The translations under genes were made by a program, and so were the position numbers. Positions 18,104 through 27,134 of a stretch of 64,000 bases of DNA are shown here, one piece after another. Under the pieces are notes generated by a model that made no database searches, had not been told where the DNA came from, and saw only the letters and a program-made list of their open reading frames with translations. The DNA lies in assembly GCA_965267245.1 (NCBI GenBank), contig OZ253939.1, positions 186,001 to 250,000 of the forward strand, given 5' to 3'. Every line of letters begins with the position of its first letter. The stretch's first letter is position 1. Source of the DNA: JANSWY01 sp965267245 (GTDB lineage: Bacteria; Bacteroidota; Bacteroidia; Cytophagales; Cyclobacteriaceae).

Positions 18104-18131
18104 CCAGCCTTACACGAAAAAAACAATCATA

Positions 18132-18563
18132 ATGAGCGTTGCAAAAACAAATGATACCGTGAAGGTACACTACACGGGTAAATTAACAGACGGAACTGTA
18201 TTTGATTCTTCTTTGGAAAGAGATCCACTTCAATTTACTGTTGGAGCCGGACAAATGATCGCTGGTTTCGATCAGGCTGTTAATGGGATGGAGTTGAATG
18301 AGAAAAAGACTGTGACTATTCCTTCTAATGAGGCATATTGTCCTATAAATAATGAATTGTTTCAGCAGGTGCCAATTACAGATCTTCCTGAGGACATGGA
18401 TCCAAAAGTTGGACAAACACTTGTAGCCACCACACCTGATGGTAGACAGCAGCAAGTATTGGTTTCAGATGTGACAGAAGAGACTATCACAATAGATGCA
18501 AACCACCCTCTTGCGGGCAAGGACCTGGTATTTGACATAGAATTAGTAGAGATCGGTTCATAA
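18132..18563 (+). CDS. FKBP-type peptidyl-prolyl cis-trans isomerase
   Basis: A 143-residue protein of the SlyD/SlpA class: an FKBP half (VHYTGKLTDGTVFDSS, then PLQFTVGAGQMIAGFDQAVNGM), an inserted-in-flap (IF) chaperone domain (about 65-125), and the returning FKBP strand (HPLAGKDLVFDIELVEI). These proteins combine proline isomerisation with holdase activity. The His-rich metal-binding tail of E. coli SlyD is absent, so it is closer to SlpA. No signal peptide, so cytoplasmic. Confidence 0.93.
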   Translation: MSVAKTNDTVKVHYTGKLTDGTVFDSSLERDPLQFTVGAGQMIAGFDQAVNGMELNEKKTVTIPSNEAYCPINNELFQQVPITDLPEDMDPKVGQTLVATTPDGRQQQVLVSDVTEETITIDANHPLAGKDLVFDIELVEIGS

Positions 18564-18585
18564 GATCTTACACAATCATATATGG

Positions 18586-18617
18586 AAGCCGCTTTACAAC
18601 TGAAGCGGCTTTTTTTA
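18586..18617 (+). terminator. Intrinsic terminator of the FKBP gene
   Basis: AAGCCGCTT / AAGCGGCTT, a 9-bp perfect stem with an 8-nt loop, followed by eight T. It overlaps the 3' end of the convergent ABC permease gene by three bases. Confidence 0.9.
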
Positions 18618-21290
18618 TTCATTTCTTAAAATATCTGATGGATTTGTCCTTGCTGTTTTCATAGTTAACAGGGACAGTGTGATTAAAAGAAGAATTGCAA
18701 CTAGGGTAAAAGCCAAAAGATAGCTCATCACTGAAATGTTAATTCTGTAGGCGAAGTTTTCCAACCACAAAGAGATGGACCAGTAACTGATAGGTACAGC
18801 GACAATAGATCCGAATATCAATATGATCAGGTATTCCTTACTGATCAACTGAATGAGGGTACTAATATTAGCCCCAAGCACTTTTCTGATAGCCAATTCT
18901 TTTATTCTGGTTTTCAAACTGTAAGCTACTAAGCCAAAAATCCCAAGAAAGGCTATGAATAATGCCAGGATGCTGAAAAAGTATAGTAAATCCAATTGCT
19001 TTCTTTCTTTTTGATAGAGCTGATCATATAGCTCATCTAAAAATTGATAGGTGATTGGGAAATTTGGGAACAATTCATTCCAAACATCCTCAATTGAATT
19101 AATACTTGCAACCATATTTTGGGTATTCATCCTTATCAAATAAGTATTTAACCACAGCGGTTCGTACACATAGACTGTTGGGTCAATTTTGTTTTTGAAT
19201 GTCTCCTGATGATAGTCAGCGATTACACCTACAATTTTTCCAGGAGCGAGCTCCATACCTCCGATAATATATTTCCCTTGCTTACCAATAATCTCCTGTG
19301 GATGACTATAGCCAAGTTTCTTCATGGCGGTTTCATTTATCAAATAGGCTCTTTCCTGCTCAAGCAGGTAATCCACATATGTATATTCCTCCGTAAAAGG
19401 AGGGACCTTCCTACTGGTGATATAAGGTGGTAAAAACTCTCCATCAAGTAACTCCAGATTCATCACCCTAAAAAAGTCGTGATCGATGATTTGCGCATCC
19501 ATTACTGGCGCTTCGTCTTCTGTTGCATGAATTTCCGGGATTTGGAAGGGGCCAGCATCCCTGATTTCACGAGAAGGAACCTCAAGACATGCCGAAAATG
19601 ATTTTATCCCCGGAATGTTTTGGATACGGCTCTTAAAGACATCATAGCTTTCTTTTACACCATTGGGAATTCTTGTAATGGCCAGTACTTCTTCTGGTCT
19701 CATGGACAGGTTCTTTTGCTTAATAAAGCTGAATTGTTCACTCGCAACAAAAGCGCCACCAATTAATAACATAGCAATTATGAATTGGAATGTCAGCATG
19801 AATTTCTTCAGTGAGAATTTATTGGAATGATTAAATGCAGAATGAAGTATTCTATGATGAATAAGGTGTAGGGCAGAGAACCTCCTAGCTATAATCGAAG
19901 GATACATACCAGATAGTATGCCAGTGATAATTGCTATTGAAATCATAAAAATCCCTATTTGCTCAATCGGTATGAGAAATTGTACACCTGTGAAATTTTT
20001 AAACTCAGGGAATAAAAGAATAATAATGGCTGTTGCTATTATAAGCGCTAAAAGACTATAGACAATAGCTTCGATGAATACACTGGCAGAAACTTGCCTG
20101 TCTGAGGCACCTAATACTTTTCTTACACCGTATTCTTTAGTATGACCTATCGCTATAGTGCTATTCAAATTGGCAAAATTGATTAGACCAATAATGAGGA
20201 TTAGAATGGCTATCACGCTGAATATTTTTACATTTTGGATGCTTCCGTTCGGGACTATTTCTCTCGCAAGATTAGAATTCAGGTGTATTTCTGTTAAAGG
20301 CTGCAGGATAAATTCAGTTTTAACTTCTTCATCCGTATCGTGTTTGGCTATGAAGCCTTCGAATGCCTTATTTACTTTGTCAATATTGGCTCCATCGTTT
20401 AATAGGACATAAATATAAGCCCACCAGGTTCGCTCTTCTTCATTTGCAAATGAAATGAGTACGTCAACCGGTAAGTGGGTGTTAGAAGGTAGATCTTCAA
20501 ATACACCTGTTACTTTGTAAGTTTCTGGTTCAGAGATCCATTGAGTGGTAATTTTTACTTCTTTTCCGATGACATCTTCGGATCCAAAGAACTTTTTGGC
20601 AGTAGTGGAAGAGAGTACAATACTTTTGGGTGAGGCAAGTGCTGTTTCCGGGTTGCCTGATGTCATTTTGTAATCAAATAGGGTTAATACCTCCTTGTCA
20701 GCCTGAAAAACGTGATCCTCTACAAACTTTTGTTCATTAATTTTGAAGAATTTCTGCTGATGATTTTGGAACCGAACAAGCTGTTCTATTTCGGGAATTT
20801 CTTCCGGTAATTGATTAATGTAGTTAACAGGGACTCGGGCCCAATGAGACACTTCATTGGCATTGCGCTCTATTTTATAACTTACCCTGGCGATGCGGTC
20901 CCTCTTTGAAATAAAGTTCTCATGATTTAATTCGAAGTAAATGTAGATGCCGATGAGCATAAATGCACTGAAACTAAAGGACAGTCCGATTATGTTGATA
21001 GCACTGAAACCAATATTCTTTTTGAAATTTCTGAATATTAACCTGAGATTGATTTTTAACATAGCCAATAGGTTATTAGAGTAGTATTTTGATCTTGATT
21101 TAATGGAATAACTCCTGGCGCATCTTAACACATTCCACCAGAATAAGAGGTTAGACTTGAATAAGGAATGTTTCTTAAGGTCAAGCTGGTACATTTCTTC
21201 CAGGTCACCTTCAAGTTCCTCTAATCTATGGGATGAGCAGTACCAACGAAATAATTTTAGTGCCAGTCTGGGTGGTTTATTTTGTCTCAT
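18615..21290 (-). CDS. ABC transporter permease with permease-prefix domain
   Basis: About 891 residues from the ATG chosen; a TTG two codons upstream is the alternative. The N-terminal ~75 residues (RLALKLFRWYCSSHRLEELEGDLEEMY) are the permease prefix domain 2. Two MacB-like periplasmic plus FtsX-type permease halves follow, with helices near 95-115, 365-470, 505-525, and a C-terminal set around 755-880 (RIKELAIRKVLGA repeated from KEYGVRKVLGA). Such proteins act without fused ATPase in macrolide/lipoprotein-type efflux or envelope maintenance. The PadR gene upstream overlaps it by 14 nt, the usual pairing for this family. Confidence 0.93.
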   Translation of the reverse strand: MRQNKPPRLALKLFRWYCSSHRLEELEGDLEEMYQLDLKKHSLFKSNLLFWWNVLRCARSYSIKSRSKYYSNNLLAMLKINLRLIFRNFKKNIGFSAINIIGLSFSFSAFMLIGIYIYFELNHENFISKRDRIARVSYKIERNANEVSHWARVPVNYINQLPEEIPEIEQLVRFQNHQQKFFKINEQKFVEDHVFQADKEVLTLFDYKMTSGNPETALASPKSIVLSSTTAKKFFGSEDVIGKEVKITTQWISEPETYKVTGVFEDLPSNTHLPVDVLISFANEEERTWWAYIYVLLNDGANIDKVNKAFEGFIAKHDTDEEVKTEFILQPLTEIHLNSNLAREIVPNGSIQNVKIFSVIAILILIIGLINFANLNSTIAIGHTKEYGVRKVLGASDRQVSASVFIEAIVYSLLALIIATAIIILLFPEFKNFTGVQFLIPIEQIGIFMISIAIITGILSGMYPSIIARRFSALHLIHHRILHSAFNHSNKFSLKKFMLTFQFIIAMLLIGGAFVASEQFSFIKQKNLSMRPEEVLAITRIPNGVKESYDVFKSRIQNIPGIKSFSACLEVPSREIRDAGPFQIPEIHATEDEAPVMDAQIIDHDFFRVMNLELLDGEFLPPYITSRKVPPFTEEYTYVDYLLEQERAYLINETAMKKLGYSHPQEIIGKQGKYIIGGMELAPGKIVGVIADYHQETFKNKIDPTVYVYEPLWLNTYLIRMNTQNMVASINSIEDVWNELFPNFPITYQFLDELYDQLYQKERKQLDLLYFFSILALFIAFLGIFGLVAYSLKTRIKELAIRKVLGANISTLIQLISKEYLIILIFGSIVAVPISYWSISLWLENFAYRINISVMSYLLAFTLVAILLLITLSLLTMKTARTNPSDILRNE

Positions 21291-21615
21291 AGCCAAGGCT
21301 CAATTGTGGTACCTGATCGCGAAGCTGAGATCTCAATTCAGAAAGTTCATTCAAAGCACTAATAGCTTTCGCTGTGAGTGAGAATATTCGTTTCCGTTTT
21401 CCGCCTCTCACAGAATCAGCTTCGCTTAATTCTGATTCCAGAAATCCTTTTTCTTCAAGTCTGTAAAGAATGGTATGAATAGCGCTGATGTTAATGTTCT
21501 TTTTGGTTTGCTTCTTGTATTCTTCCACGATCGCCACAGAATAGGCTTCTTCTTTCAGAATACCCACTAACAATAAGACTAGCTCCTCAAAATTCCCAAG
21601 TTTAATGTGTTTCAT
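21277..21615 (-). CDS. PadR family transcriptional regulator
   Basis: A 112-residue PadR-type winged helix: LGNFEELVLLLVGILKEEAYSVAI opens the domain, the recognition region is ISAIHTILYRLEEKGFLES, and the wing contains RGGKRKRIFSLTAKA. PadR proteins generally repress a transporter or detoxification gene. This one is translationally coupled to the ABC permease. Two identical 16-bp repeats just upstream of its start codon are good candidates for its operator. Confidence 0.93.
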   Translation of the reverse strand: MKHIKLGNFEELVLLLVGILKEEAYSVAIVEEYKKQTKKNINISAIHTILYRLEEKGFLESELSEADSVRGGKRKRIFSLTAKAISALNELSELRSQLRDQVPQLSLGYETK

Positions 21616-21622
21616 TCAGTGA

Positions 21623-21682
21623 TTCACTTTTGTAAGTATTATAAACTGATGCAATAATAATAAAGTTTCACTTTTGTAAGTA
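21623..21682. promoter_or_regulatory. Paired 16-bp direct repeats, candidate PadR operator
   Basis: TTCACTTTTGTAAGTA occurs exactly at 21623-21638 and again at 21667-21682, 44 bp apart (about four helical turns). On the gene strand each copy contains the short inverted repeat ACTT-acaa-AAGT. The repeats begin 8 nt upstream of the padR start codon. Confidence 0.7.
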
Positions 21683-21700
21683 AAACTATTGGAGAATAAA

Positions 21701-21726
21701 AAAGCATGCTCTTTTGAACATGCTTT
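21701..21726 (-). terminator. Intrinsic terminator of tyrS
   Basis: AAAGCATG / CATGCTTT stem with a 10-nt loop, followed on the minus strand by a T run, 24 nt after the tyrS stop codon. Confidence 0.8.
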
Positions 21727-21749
21727 GATATAAAATACTATTTAGTATG

Positions 21750-23036
21750 TTATTCTATTACAATTAGATAGTAGTTCTTCTTTCCTTTTTGTGCAAGAAG
21801 GTATTTGTCTTGAAGTAAATTGAATTCTACAGCTTGTTCACTTGAGCCTAACTTTTGCTTATTGATGCTCACGCCACCACCTTTGATCATTCTTCGGGCT
21901 TCTCCTTTTGATGGGAAGATTATCCCATCTGTCACTTCTGATAATAAGTCCGTAACTGTTCCAGCAGTTTCTAATTGAGACTTGTTTATATGTGCCTGAG
22001 GAACCCCTTCAAATACGGAAAGCAATGTTGACTCATCTAAAGAAGCTAAATCTTCTGTTGTGGACTTGCCAAATAATATCTGAGATGCTTTGATGGCCAT
22101 TTCCAGATCTTCTTTGCCATGAACTCTGGTGGTAATATCATCTGCAACTGCTTTTTGAAGGATTCGTAAATGTGGTGCCTCATTGTGTTCAGCCTCCAAT
22201 GCTTCAATTTTCTCCTTTTCAAAAAGTGTGAATATCCTGATGTAATTCACAATGTCCTCATCTGATGAATTCAACCAATACTGGTAGAATTTGTAAGGAG
22301 AAGTCTTCTCTCTGTCCAGCCAAACATTACCCCCCTCCGTTTTACCGAATTTTGTTCCATCTGCCTTTTTGATAAGAGGAGTAGTTAACGCAAATGCCTC
22401 ACCTTGCGCTTTTCTTCTGATCAGTTCAGTACCAGTTACAATGTTACCCCATTGGTCTGATCCTCCAAGTTGGAGTTTACAATTTTTGTCTTTCCATAAA
22501 TGGTAAAAATCGTATCCCTGTACAAGTTGGTAACTAAATTCAGTAAAGCTAAGTCCGGTCTCCAGCCTTGATTTTACAGAGTCCTTAGCCATCATATAAT
22601 TGACTGTAATGTGCTTACCTACGTCTCTTATGAATTCCAGAAATGAGAAATCTTTGAACCAGTCATAGTTATTGACCATTTCAGCAGCGTTATTCCCACA
22701 GTCAAAGTCCAGAAATTTTTCCAATTGTTTCTTGACGCAGGCCACATTATGGTTTAGTATATCCTCAGAAAGTAAGTTTCTCTCAGCAGATTTACCTGAA
22801 GGATCTCCTACCATTCCTGTAGCTCCACCCACCAATGCATATGGCTTATGACCACATTGCTGAAAATGAACTAAGGTCATGATTTGAACGAGTGAACCAA
22901 TATGCAATGAGTCGGCAGTAGGATCAAATCCAATATAGGCAGACTGCATTTCACCGTTGTTCAACATCTCATCTGTACCTGGCATGATGTCATGAATCAT
23001 ACCTCTCCACTTTAATTCAGCAACAAAGTCTCTCAT
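21750..23036 (-). CDS. tyrS: Tyrosyl-tRNA synthetase
   Basis: A 428-residue class I aminoacyl-tRNA synthetase. The HIGH-type motif is HIGS at 45-48, preceded by YIGFDPTADSL. The tyrosine-binding QLGGSDQWGN is present and the KMSKS-type loop is KFGKT near residue 230. A C-terminal S4-like RNA-binding domain (about 365-425, EARRMIKGGGVSINKQK) completes the TyrS architecture. Length and motif order are standard. It has its own terminator. Confidence 0.98.
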   Translation of the reverse strand: MRDFVAELKWRGMIHDIMPGTDEMLNNGEMQSAYIGFDPTADSLHIGSLVQIMTLVHFQQCGHKPYALVGGATGMVGDPSGKSAERNLLSEDILNHNVACVKKQLEKFLDFDCGNNAAEMVNNYDWFKDFSFLEFIRDVGKHITVNYMMAKDSVKSRLETGLSFTEFSYQLVQGYDFYHLWKDKNCKLQLGGSDQWGNIVTGTELIRRKAQGEAFALTTPLIKKADGTKFGKTEGGNVWLDREKTSPYKFYQYWLNSSDEDIVNYIRIFTLFEKEKIEALEAEHNEAPHLRILQKAVADDITTRVHGKEDLEMAIKASQILFGKSTTEDLASLDESTLLSVFEGVPQAHINKSQLETAGTVTDLLSEVTDGIIFPSKGEARRMIKGGGVSINKQKLGSSEQAVEFNLLQDKYLLAQKGKKNYYLIVIE

Positions 23037-23196
23037 ATCCTAAAAATTGAGGTGCAAAAATGTGTTTTTTAGAATGAAATGTAAAGCTGGGAACGGGATT
23101 TGTTTCGTAAGGTGTTTCAACAAAAACCAAAGAAAGTGTGTCTCGTTTATAAACTCGTCTGATCCATCGGAAATGAACCAGGTTGTGTACATATTG

Positions 23197-23940
23197 ATGA
23201 ACGCTCTTAAGGTTAACTGGCTTTGTTTTGCCATAATAATCATACTGATTCCTACTTGTGTGGTTTCTCAGGAATTGCCAGAAAAGGATCGTAACCTTTC
23301 TCTCAACTTAGGATTGCAATCGAACCTTGTACACGACGAAATTGGTTCAAACTTTATTTATTCAGGTGAAGGCTTCATTGCAGGGTCCAGGTTATTTCTG
23401 AGTGATCAAAAGAAGCAACAAGCTTATCATTTGGTTTTTGCACTACCAAGGCTCAAGAACATGAATGAAAATGAAGTGACTGGGTTTTATGGTGAATTAC
23501 AATATCAGCACAGGCGTCATCTGGATGCCAGTTTGCTAAAAGGGAGTTTGCATATTGGGGGATACTGGAAGGCCAAAGGCTTTATCAGAAATTACAATAT
23601 TCTTCATGAAAGGATTTCAGGAGAGGTACTTACTTCATTAGGATTAAGTATAGCATGGAACAGGTTTGTTAGGGACAAACATTTAATTGGGCTCAGTATT
23701 CAATACCCGGTCATTTCGTATGTCCTGGATTATGAAACAAGTGCTGAGCCTCCCAAGGGTTTGGTAGGCCCAGGACGTTTGGTGGATTACGATTTTGACT
23801 TGAGTTACAGGTTTAATTACCTGGCAAAAACGTCCTTTTTTATTAGATATCATTTCAATTACTATCAAATAGTAAGGGATATTGCCCCTGTAAAGTATGG
23901 TACCAATCAATTTTTAATAGGTCTAACATTCAGGTTATGA
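23197..23940 (+). CDS. Exported beta-rich protein, possibly outer-membrane
   Basis: Starting at the internal ATG gives 247 residues with a good signal peptide (CFAIIIILIPTCVVSQE). The reading frame is open 50 codons further upstream, but that part is cysteine-rich and unlike a secreted N-terminus, so I reject it. The mature part alternates polar and aromatic residues (LSLNLGLQ, YGELQYQHRRH, FFIRYHFNYYQIV) and ends with an aromatic-aliphatic strand LIGLTFRL, as in small outer-membrane barrels. Its stop overlaps the start of the following S41 protease gene (ATGA), so they are co-expressed. Confidence 0.7.
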   Translation: MNALKVNWLCFAIIIILIPTCVVSQELPEKDRNLSLNLGLQSNLVHDEIGSNFIYSGEGFIAGSRLFLSDQKKQQAYHLVFALPRLKNMNENEVTGFYGELQYQHRRHLDASLLKGSLHIGGYWKAKGFIRNYNILHERISGEVLTSLGLSIAWNRFVRDKHLIGLSIQYPVISYVLDYETSAEPPKGLVGPGRLVDYDFDLSYRFNYLAKTSFFIRYHFNYYQIVRDIAPVKYGTNQFLIGLTFRL

Positions 23941-24941
23941 AAAGACTCAGATTAGAATTCTTCCTGCTTGGATTAACCTTTTTCTCGTGCGCCAAACTAC
24001 TGGTAGGAGATGAGGAGGTAGAAAATACACCTGTCAATAATTTTGAGATCTTTTGGGAGGAAATGGATGAGCATTATTCATTCTTTGAGTTAAAGAAAAT
24101 TGATTGGGACTCGGTATATCAATTGTACAGGCCCAGAATAGAAAGTGTTACCAGCAACAGTGAGTTGCGGCAGGTATTTGAAGAGCTCATAGTCTCATTG
24201 AAGGATGGTCATGTTTCGATGTACCTCAACAATGACATGATTACCTATGACTATAAAGAAGGGTTTCCGGGAAACTCCAATGAATTTGTGATCAACTACC
24301 TGGAAAATATATCTGGTAACAGAACGAAATTAGTGTCTGCTGATGTAATTGCAACAAACCTCGGGTATTTGTTGGTGACCTCCTTCGGTGGAGAAAGAGA
24401 GGAATTTGACAGGATTGATGATATCATGGAGCGTTTCTCATCAAAAGATGGTGTAATCATCGATTTAAGACAGAATGGTGGAGGATCAGACCTCAATGCT
24501 ATAAGGATTACCTCAAAATTTGCAGATCAAAGAAGAGCCTATAGAAGGTTCAAATACAGGAATGGTCCGGAACATGATGATTTCACCGATTGGATCACAG
24601 ATTATATCAAAACCGAGGATGATCCTTATTTGAAACCTGTTATTTTATTGACCAATAGACGATGTTATAGCTCGACGGAAGGATTTATCCTATCCATGAA
24701 GGTACTTCCTCATGTTACCTTGGTGGGAGGGATTACTGGAGGTGGTTCTGGTAACCCAATTGAACGTGAGCTACCCAATGGATGGAGTTTTAGGTTATCA
24801 ACCTGGGTAGTATCCGAGCCTGATGGGACCATCAATGAAGGAATAGGGATAGCACCAGATGTAGAGACCAACATATCTGAGGATGACATTGCCAATGAGC
24901 GGGATGCTATTTTAGAAAAAGCCATTGAGATATTGGAGTGA
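23937..24941 (+). CDS. S41 family peptidase, lipoprotein
   Basis: A 334-residue protein with a lipoprotein signal (LGLTFFSCAK, lipid cysteine 18). A helical N-terminal cap with FWEEMDEHYSFFELKKIDWDSVY is typical of tricorn/C-terminal-processing-type peptidases. The S41 core has DGVIIDLRQNGGGSDLNAI and the nucleophile region RRCYSSTEGFILSM, then GGITGGGSGNP. No PDZ domain is obvious between cap and core. It is coupled to the barrel-like gene upstream, which may be its partner or substrate; that is inference. Confidence 0.88.
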   Translation: MKRLRLEFFLLGLTFFSCAKLLVGDEEVENTPVNNFEIFWEEMDEHYSFFELKKIDWDSVYQLYRPRIESVTSNSELRQVFEELIVSLKDGHVSMYLNNDMITYDYKEGFPGNSNEFVINYLENISGNRTKLVSADVIATNLGYLLVTSFGGEREEFDRIDDIMERFSSKDGVIIDLRQNGGGSDLNAIRITSKFADQRRAYRRFKYRNGPEHDDFTDWITDYIKTEDDPYLKPVILLTNRRCYSSTEGFILSMKVLPHVTLVGGITGGGSGNPIERELPNGWSFRLSTWVVSEPDGTINEGIGIAPDVETNISEDDIANERDAILEKAIEILE

Positions 24942-25033
24942 GGAGCCATGGAAGACCGAAGTGGACTTGCGAGAGGAGTCTGGAATGCGGCTAGCCAGGG
25001 GCGATGGGTTTAGCGATGGACTGTGCGCCCATA
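24942..25033. other. GC-rich intergenic patch
   Basis: The first 90 nt after the S41 gene have 55 G or C bases (61%), against roughly 40% in surrounding DNA. They contain a potential stem GGGCG / CGCCC around GATGGGTTTAGCGATGGACTG. No reading frame longer than about 21 codons runs through it. It could be a dispersed repeat, a remnant of inserted DNA or a structured RNA end. The remaining intergenic DNA up to 25205 is ordinary AT-rich sequence. Confidence 0.5.
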
Positions 25034-25205
25034 AAAACCTTCAAACTGCCTGATATATCTAAATATGGCTGAAAAATGGACGATTCTTAATGGGAACATG
25101 ACATTTCAAAGGTGTAATCGTGACAAAAGTCCTCTTCAAATGCATTAGGATTCGCTTGATTTATCTTAAATTGTTTGGGAATGATATTGACTAAAAAGTG
25201 ATTCT

Positions 25206-27134
25206 ATGGGAGATTTGAATGTCCGATTGGTATCTACTCAGAAGCAAATGAACGACTTCACAAGGCACTTGCTCAAAGATGTTCATGCGCTGGAACGGAT
25301 GCTTGAGGAAGGTTGGTTCAATGAAGATCCAATTCACTTAGGTGCCGAACAAGAAATTTGTCTGGTTGATCAACACTTTAAACCAGCTCCCTATTCTATG
25401 GAGGTGTTGGAACAACTGGATGATGCCTTTACAACCGAATTAGCCAAGTTTAATATAGAAGCAAACCTGGACCCGGTGGTACTGGGAGGAAATTGTTTCT
25501 CCACCATTCATGAAAACCTGGACAATCACTTAAAAGACCTCTCAGCTGTGCTGGAGCCGCGTAATTTGAATTACGTACTAAGTGGTATCTTACCGACAAT
25601 CCGAAAATTTGATGTGGAATTAGACAACATGACTCCACTGAAAAGGTATGATGCACTCATCAAGGCAATCAACAAATTACGAGGTAATGTGCACGAACTC
25701 AGGATCAGTGGAATGGACGAACTCAATATCAAACATGACAGTGCAATGCTTGAGTCATGCAATACCTCCTTTCAGGTCCATTTGCAGGTAAGGCCTTCGG
25801 AATTTGTTTATAAGTACAACCTGGCCCAGGTATTGACGGCACCTGTTATGGCCATTTCGTGTAATAGTCCATTGTTATTTGGAAAACGACTTTGGTCAGA
25901 AACGAGGGTCGCGCTGTTTCAGCAATCTATTGACACTCGAAGGACCAGTGAACATATACGGGATAGAAGTCCCAGGGTATTTTTTGGTAATGGCTGGCTG
26001 GAGAACTCGATTGTTGAGATGTATAAGGAAGATATTGCCAGGTTCCGACCAATGTTGATCACCAACCTGGAGAAGGATGTGATGCACATGATTGATAAGG
26101 GCATCACACCAAAGTTAAGAGCCTTGATGATTCATAACAGTACGGTTTACCGGTGGAACAGACCTTGCTATGGTATTAGTGCTGATGGTAAACCACATTT
26201 GCGGATAGAAAACCGTGTGTTGCCATCCGGACCTACTACACTGGATGAGATTGCCAATTCAGCATTCTGGATTGGATTGATGAATGGTTATAGCGAAGAG
26301 TTTACGGATGTAACAGAATTAATTGATTTTGATGAAGCACGTGATAATTTCCTTTCTGCAGCCAGAGATGGATTAAATACACACTTTACCTGGTTAGGTG
26401 GTGAGAAACTAGGGGTTCCAGAGCTAATCAGAAAAGAATTGATCCCTATGGCGAGACAGGGATTAAAAAATGTAGGAGTGGATCAGGGAGATATTGATAA
26501 GTACATAGATGTCATTGCCGAAAGAAACGAAAAAAGGCTGACAGGTTCTACATGGGCTGTCAAATCCCATTTAAAACTCGCCAAGGAAACAACGAGGGAG
26601 GAAATTATGGTAGCTTTGACATGTGGAATGATTGAGAATCAAAAGAAGGGGCTTCCGGTTCATGAGTGGGAACTGGCCACTTTGGAATCTCTTGAAAAAT
26701 GGAATCCTCATTCACTGTTGGTTGAGGAGTTTATGACAACAGATGTGTTTACGGTACATGCTACTGATATACCTGAGTATGTGGCTGATATATTGGATTG
26801 GCGAAACATCAAATATGTCCCTATTGAAGATGATCGCGGAAGACTTAAAGGATTGATTACATTTAAGATTTTACTCAATTATTTTAGCAAGAAAACCAAT
26901 AACAATGGGAAAGCTGATGTTACGGTTAATGACCTGATGATTAAAGATCCTGTTACGATACATCCTGAGGCTTCAATAACTGAGGCATTGAAATTGATGA
27001 GATCCAACAAGATCGATTGTGTACCAGTGGTAAAGAAAGGCAAACTTATAGGACTGATCACGGAAGGTGATTTCTTACGGATCACGGCAAGCTTGCTTCA
27101 TCGAATAGAAAAAAATGAATTGTTAAAGACATAA
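25206..27134 (+). CDS. GCS2-type carboxylate-amine ligase fused to CBS pair
   Basis: A 642-residue protein. Residues about 30-480 match the glutamate-cysteine ligase GCS2 family: HLGAEQEICLVD (metal/ATP Glu), NLDPVVLGGNC, SCNTSFQVHLQV, IENRVLPSGPT. Two CBS domains follow (about 505-565 and 580-640, with VEEFMTTDVFTVH and VNDLMIKDPVTIHP), which usually bind adenine nucleotides and regulate the enzyme. Comparative work on amidoligases (Iyer, Aravind and colleagues) links stand-alone GCS2 proteins to peptide or metabolite modification rather than only glutathione. The next gene starts on the base after this stop codon. Confidence 0.85.
   Translation: MGDLNVRLVSTQKQMNDFTRHLLKDVHALERMLEEGWFNEDPIHLGAEQEICLVDQHFKPAPYSMEVLEQLDDAFTTELAKFNIEANLDPVVLGGNCFSTIHENLDNHLKDLSAVLEPRNLNYVLSGILPTIRKFDVELDNMTPLKRYDALIKAINKLRGNVHELRISGMDELNIKHDSAMLESCNTSFQVHLQVRPSEFVYKYNLAQVLTAPVMAISCNSPLLFGKRLWSETRVALFQQSIDTRRTSEHIRDRSPRVFFGNGWLENSIVEMYKEDIARFRPMLITNLEKDVMHMIDKGITPKLRALMIHNSTVYRWNRPCYGISADGKPHLRIENRVLPSGPTTLDEIANSAFWIGLMNGYSEEFTDVTELIDFDEARDNFLSAARDGLNTHFTWLGGEKLGVPELIRKELIPMARQGLKNVGVDQGDIDKYIDVIAERNEKRLTGSTWAVKSHLKLAKETTREEIMVALTCGMIENQKKGLPVHEWELATLESLEKWNPHSLLVEEFMTTDVFTVHATDIPEYVADILDWRNIKYVPIEDDRGRLKGLITFKILLNYFSKKTNNNGKADVTVNDLMIKDPVTIHPEASITEALKLMRSNKIDCVPVVKKGKLIGLITEGDFLRITASLLHRIEKNELLKT

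Noticed and set aside
23047..23196. A 50-codon N-terminal extension of the barrel-like protein
   Set aside because: It is cysteine-rich and basic and would bury the signal peptide; the internal ATG gives a normal exported protein.
24950..25015. A 21-codon frame in the GC-rich island
   Set aside because: Too short, with no homology or translation signal.
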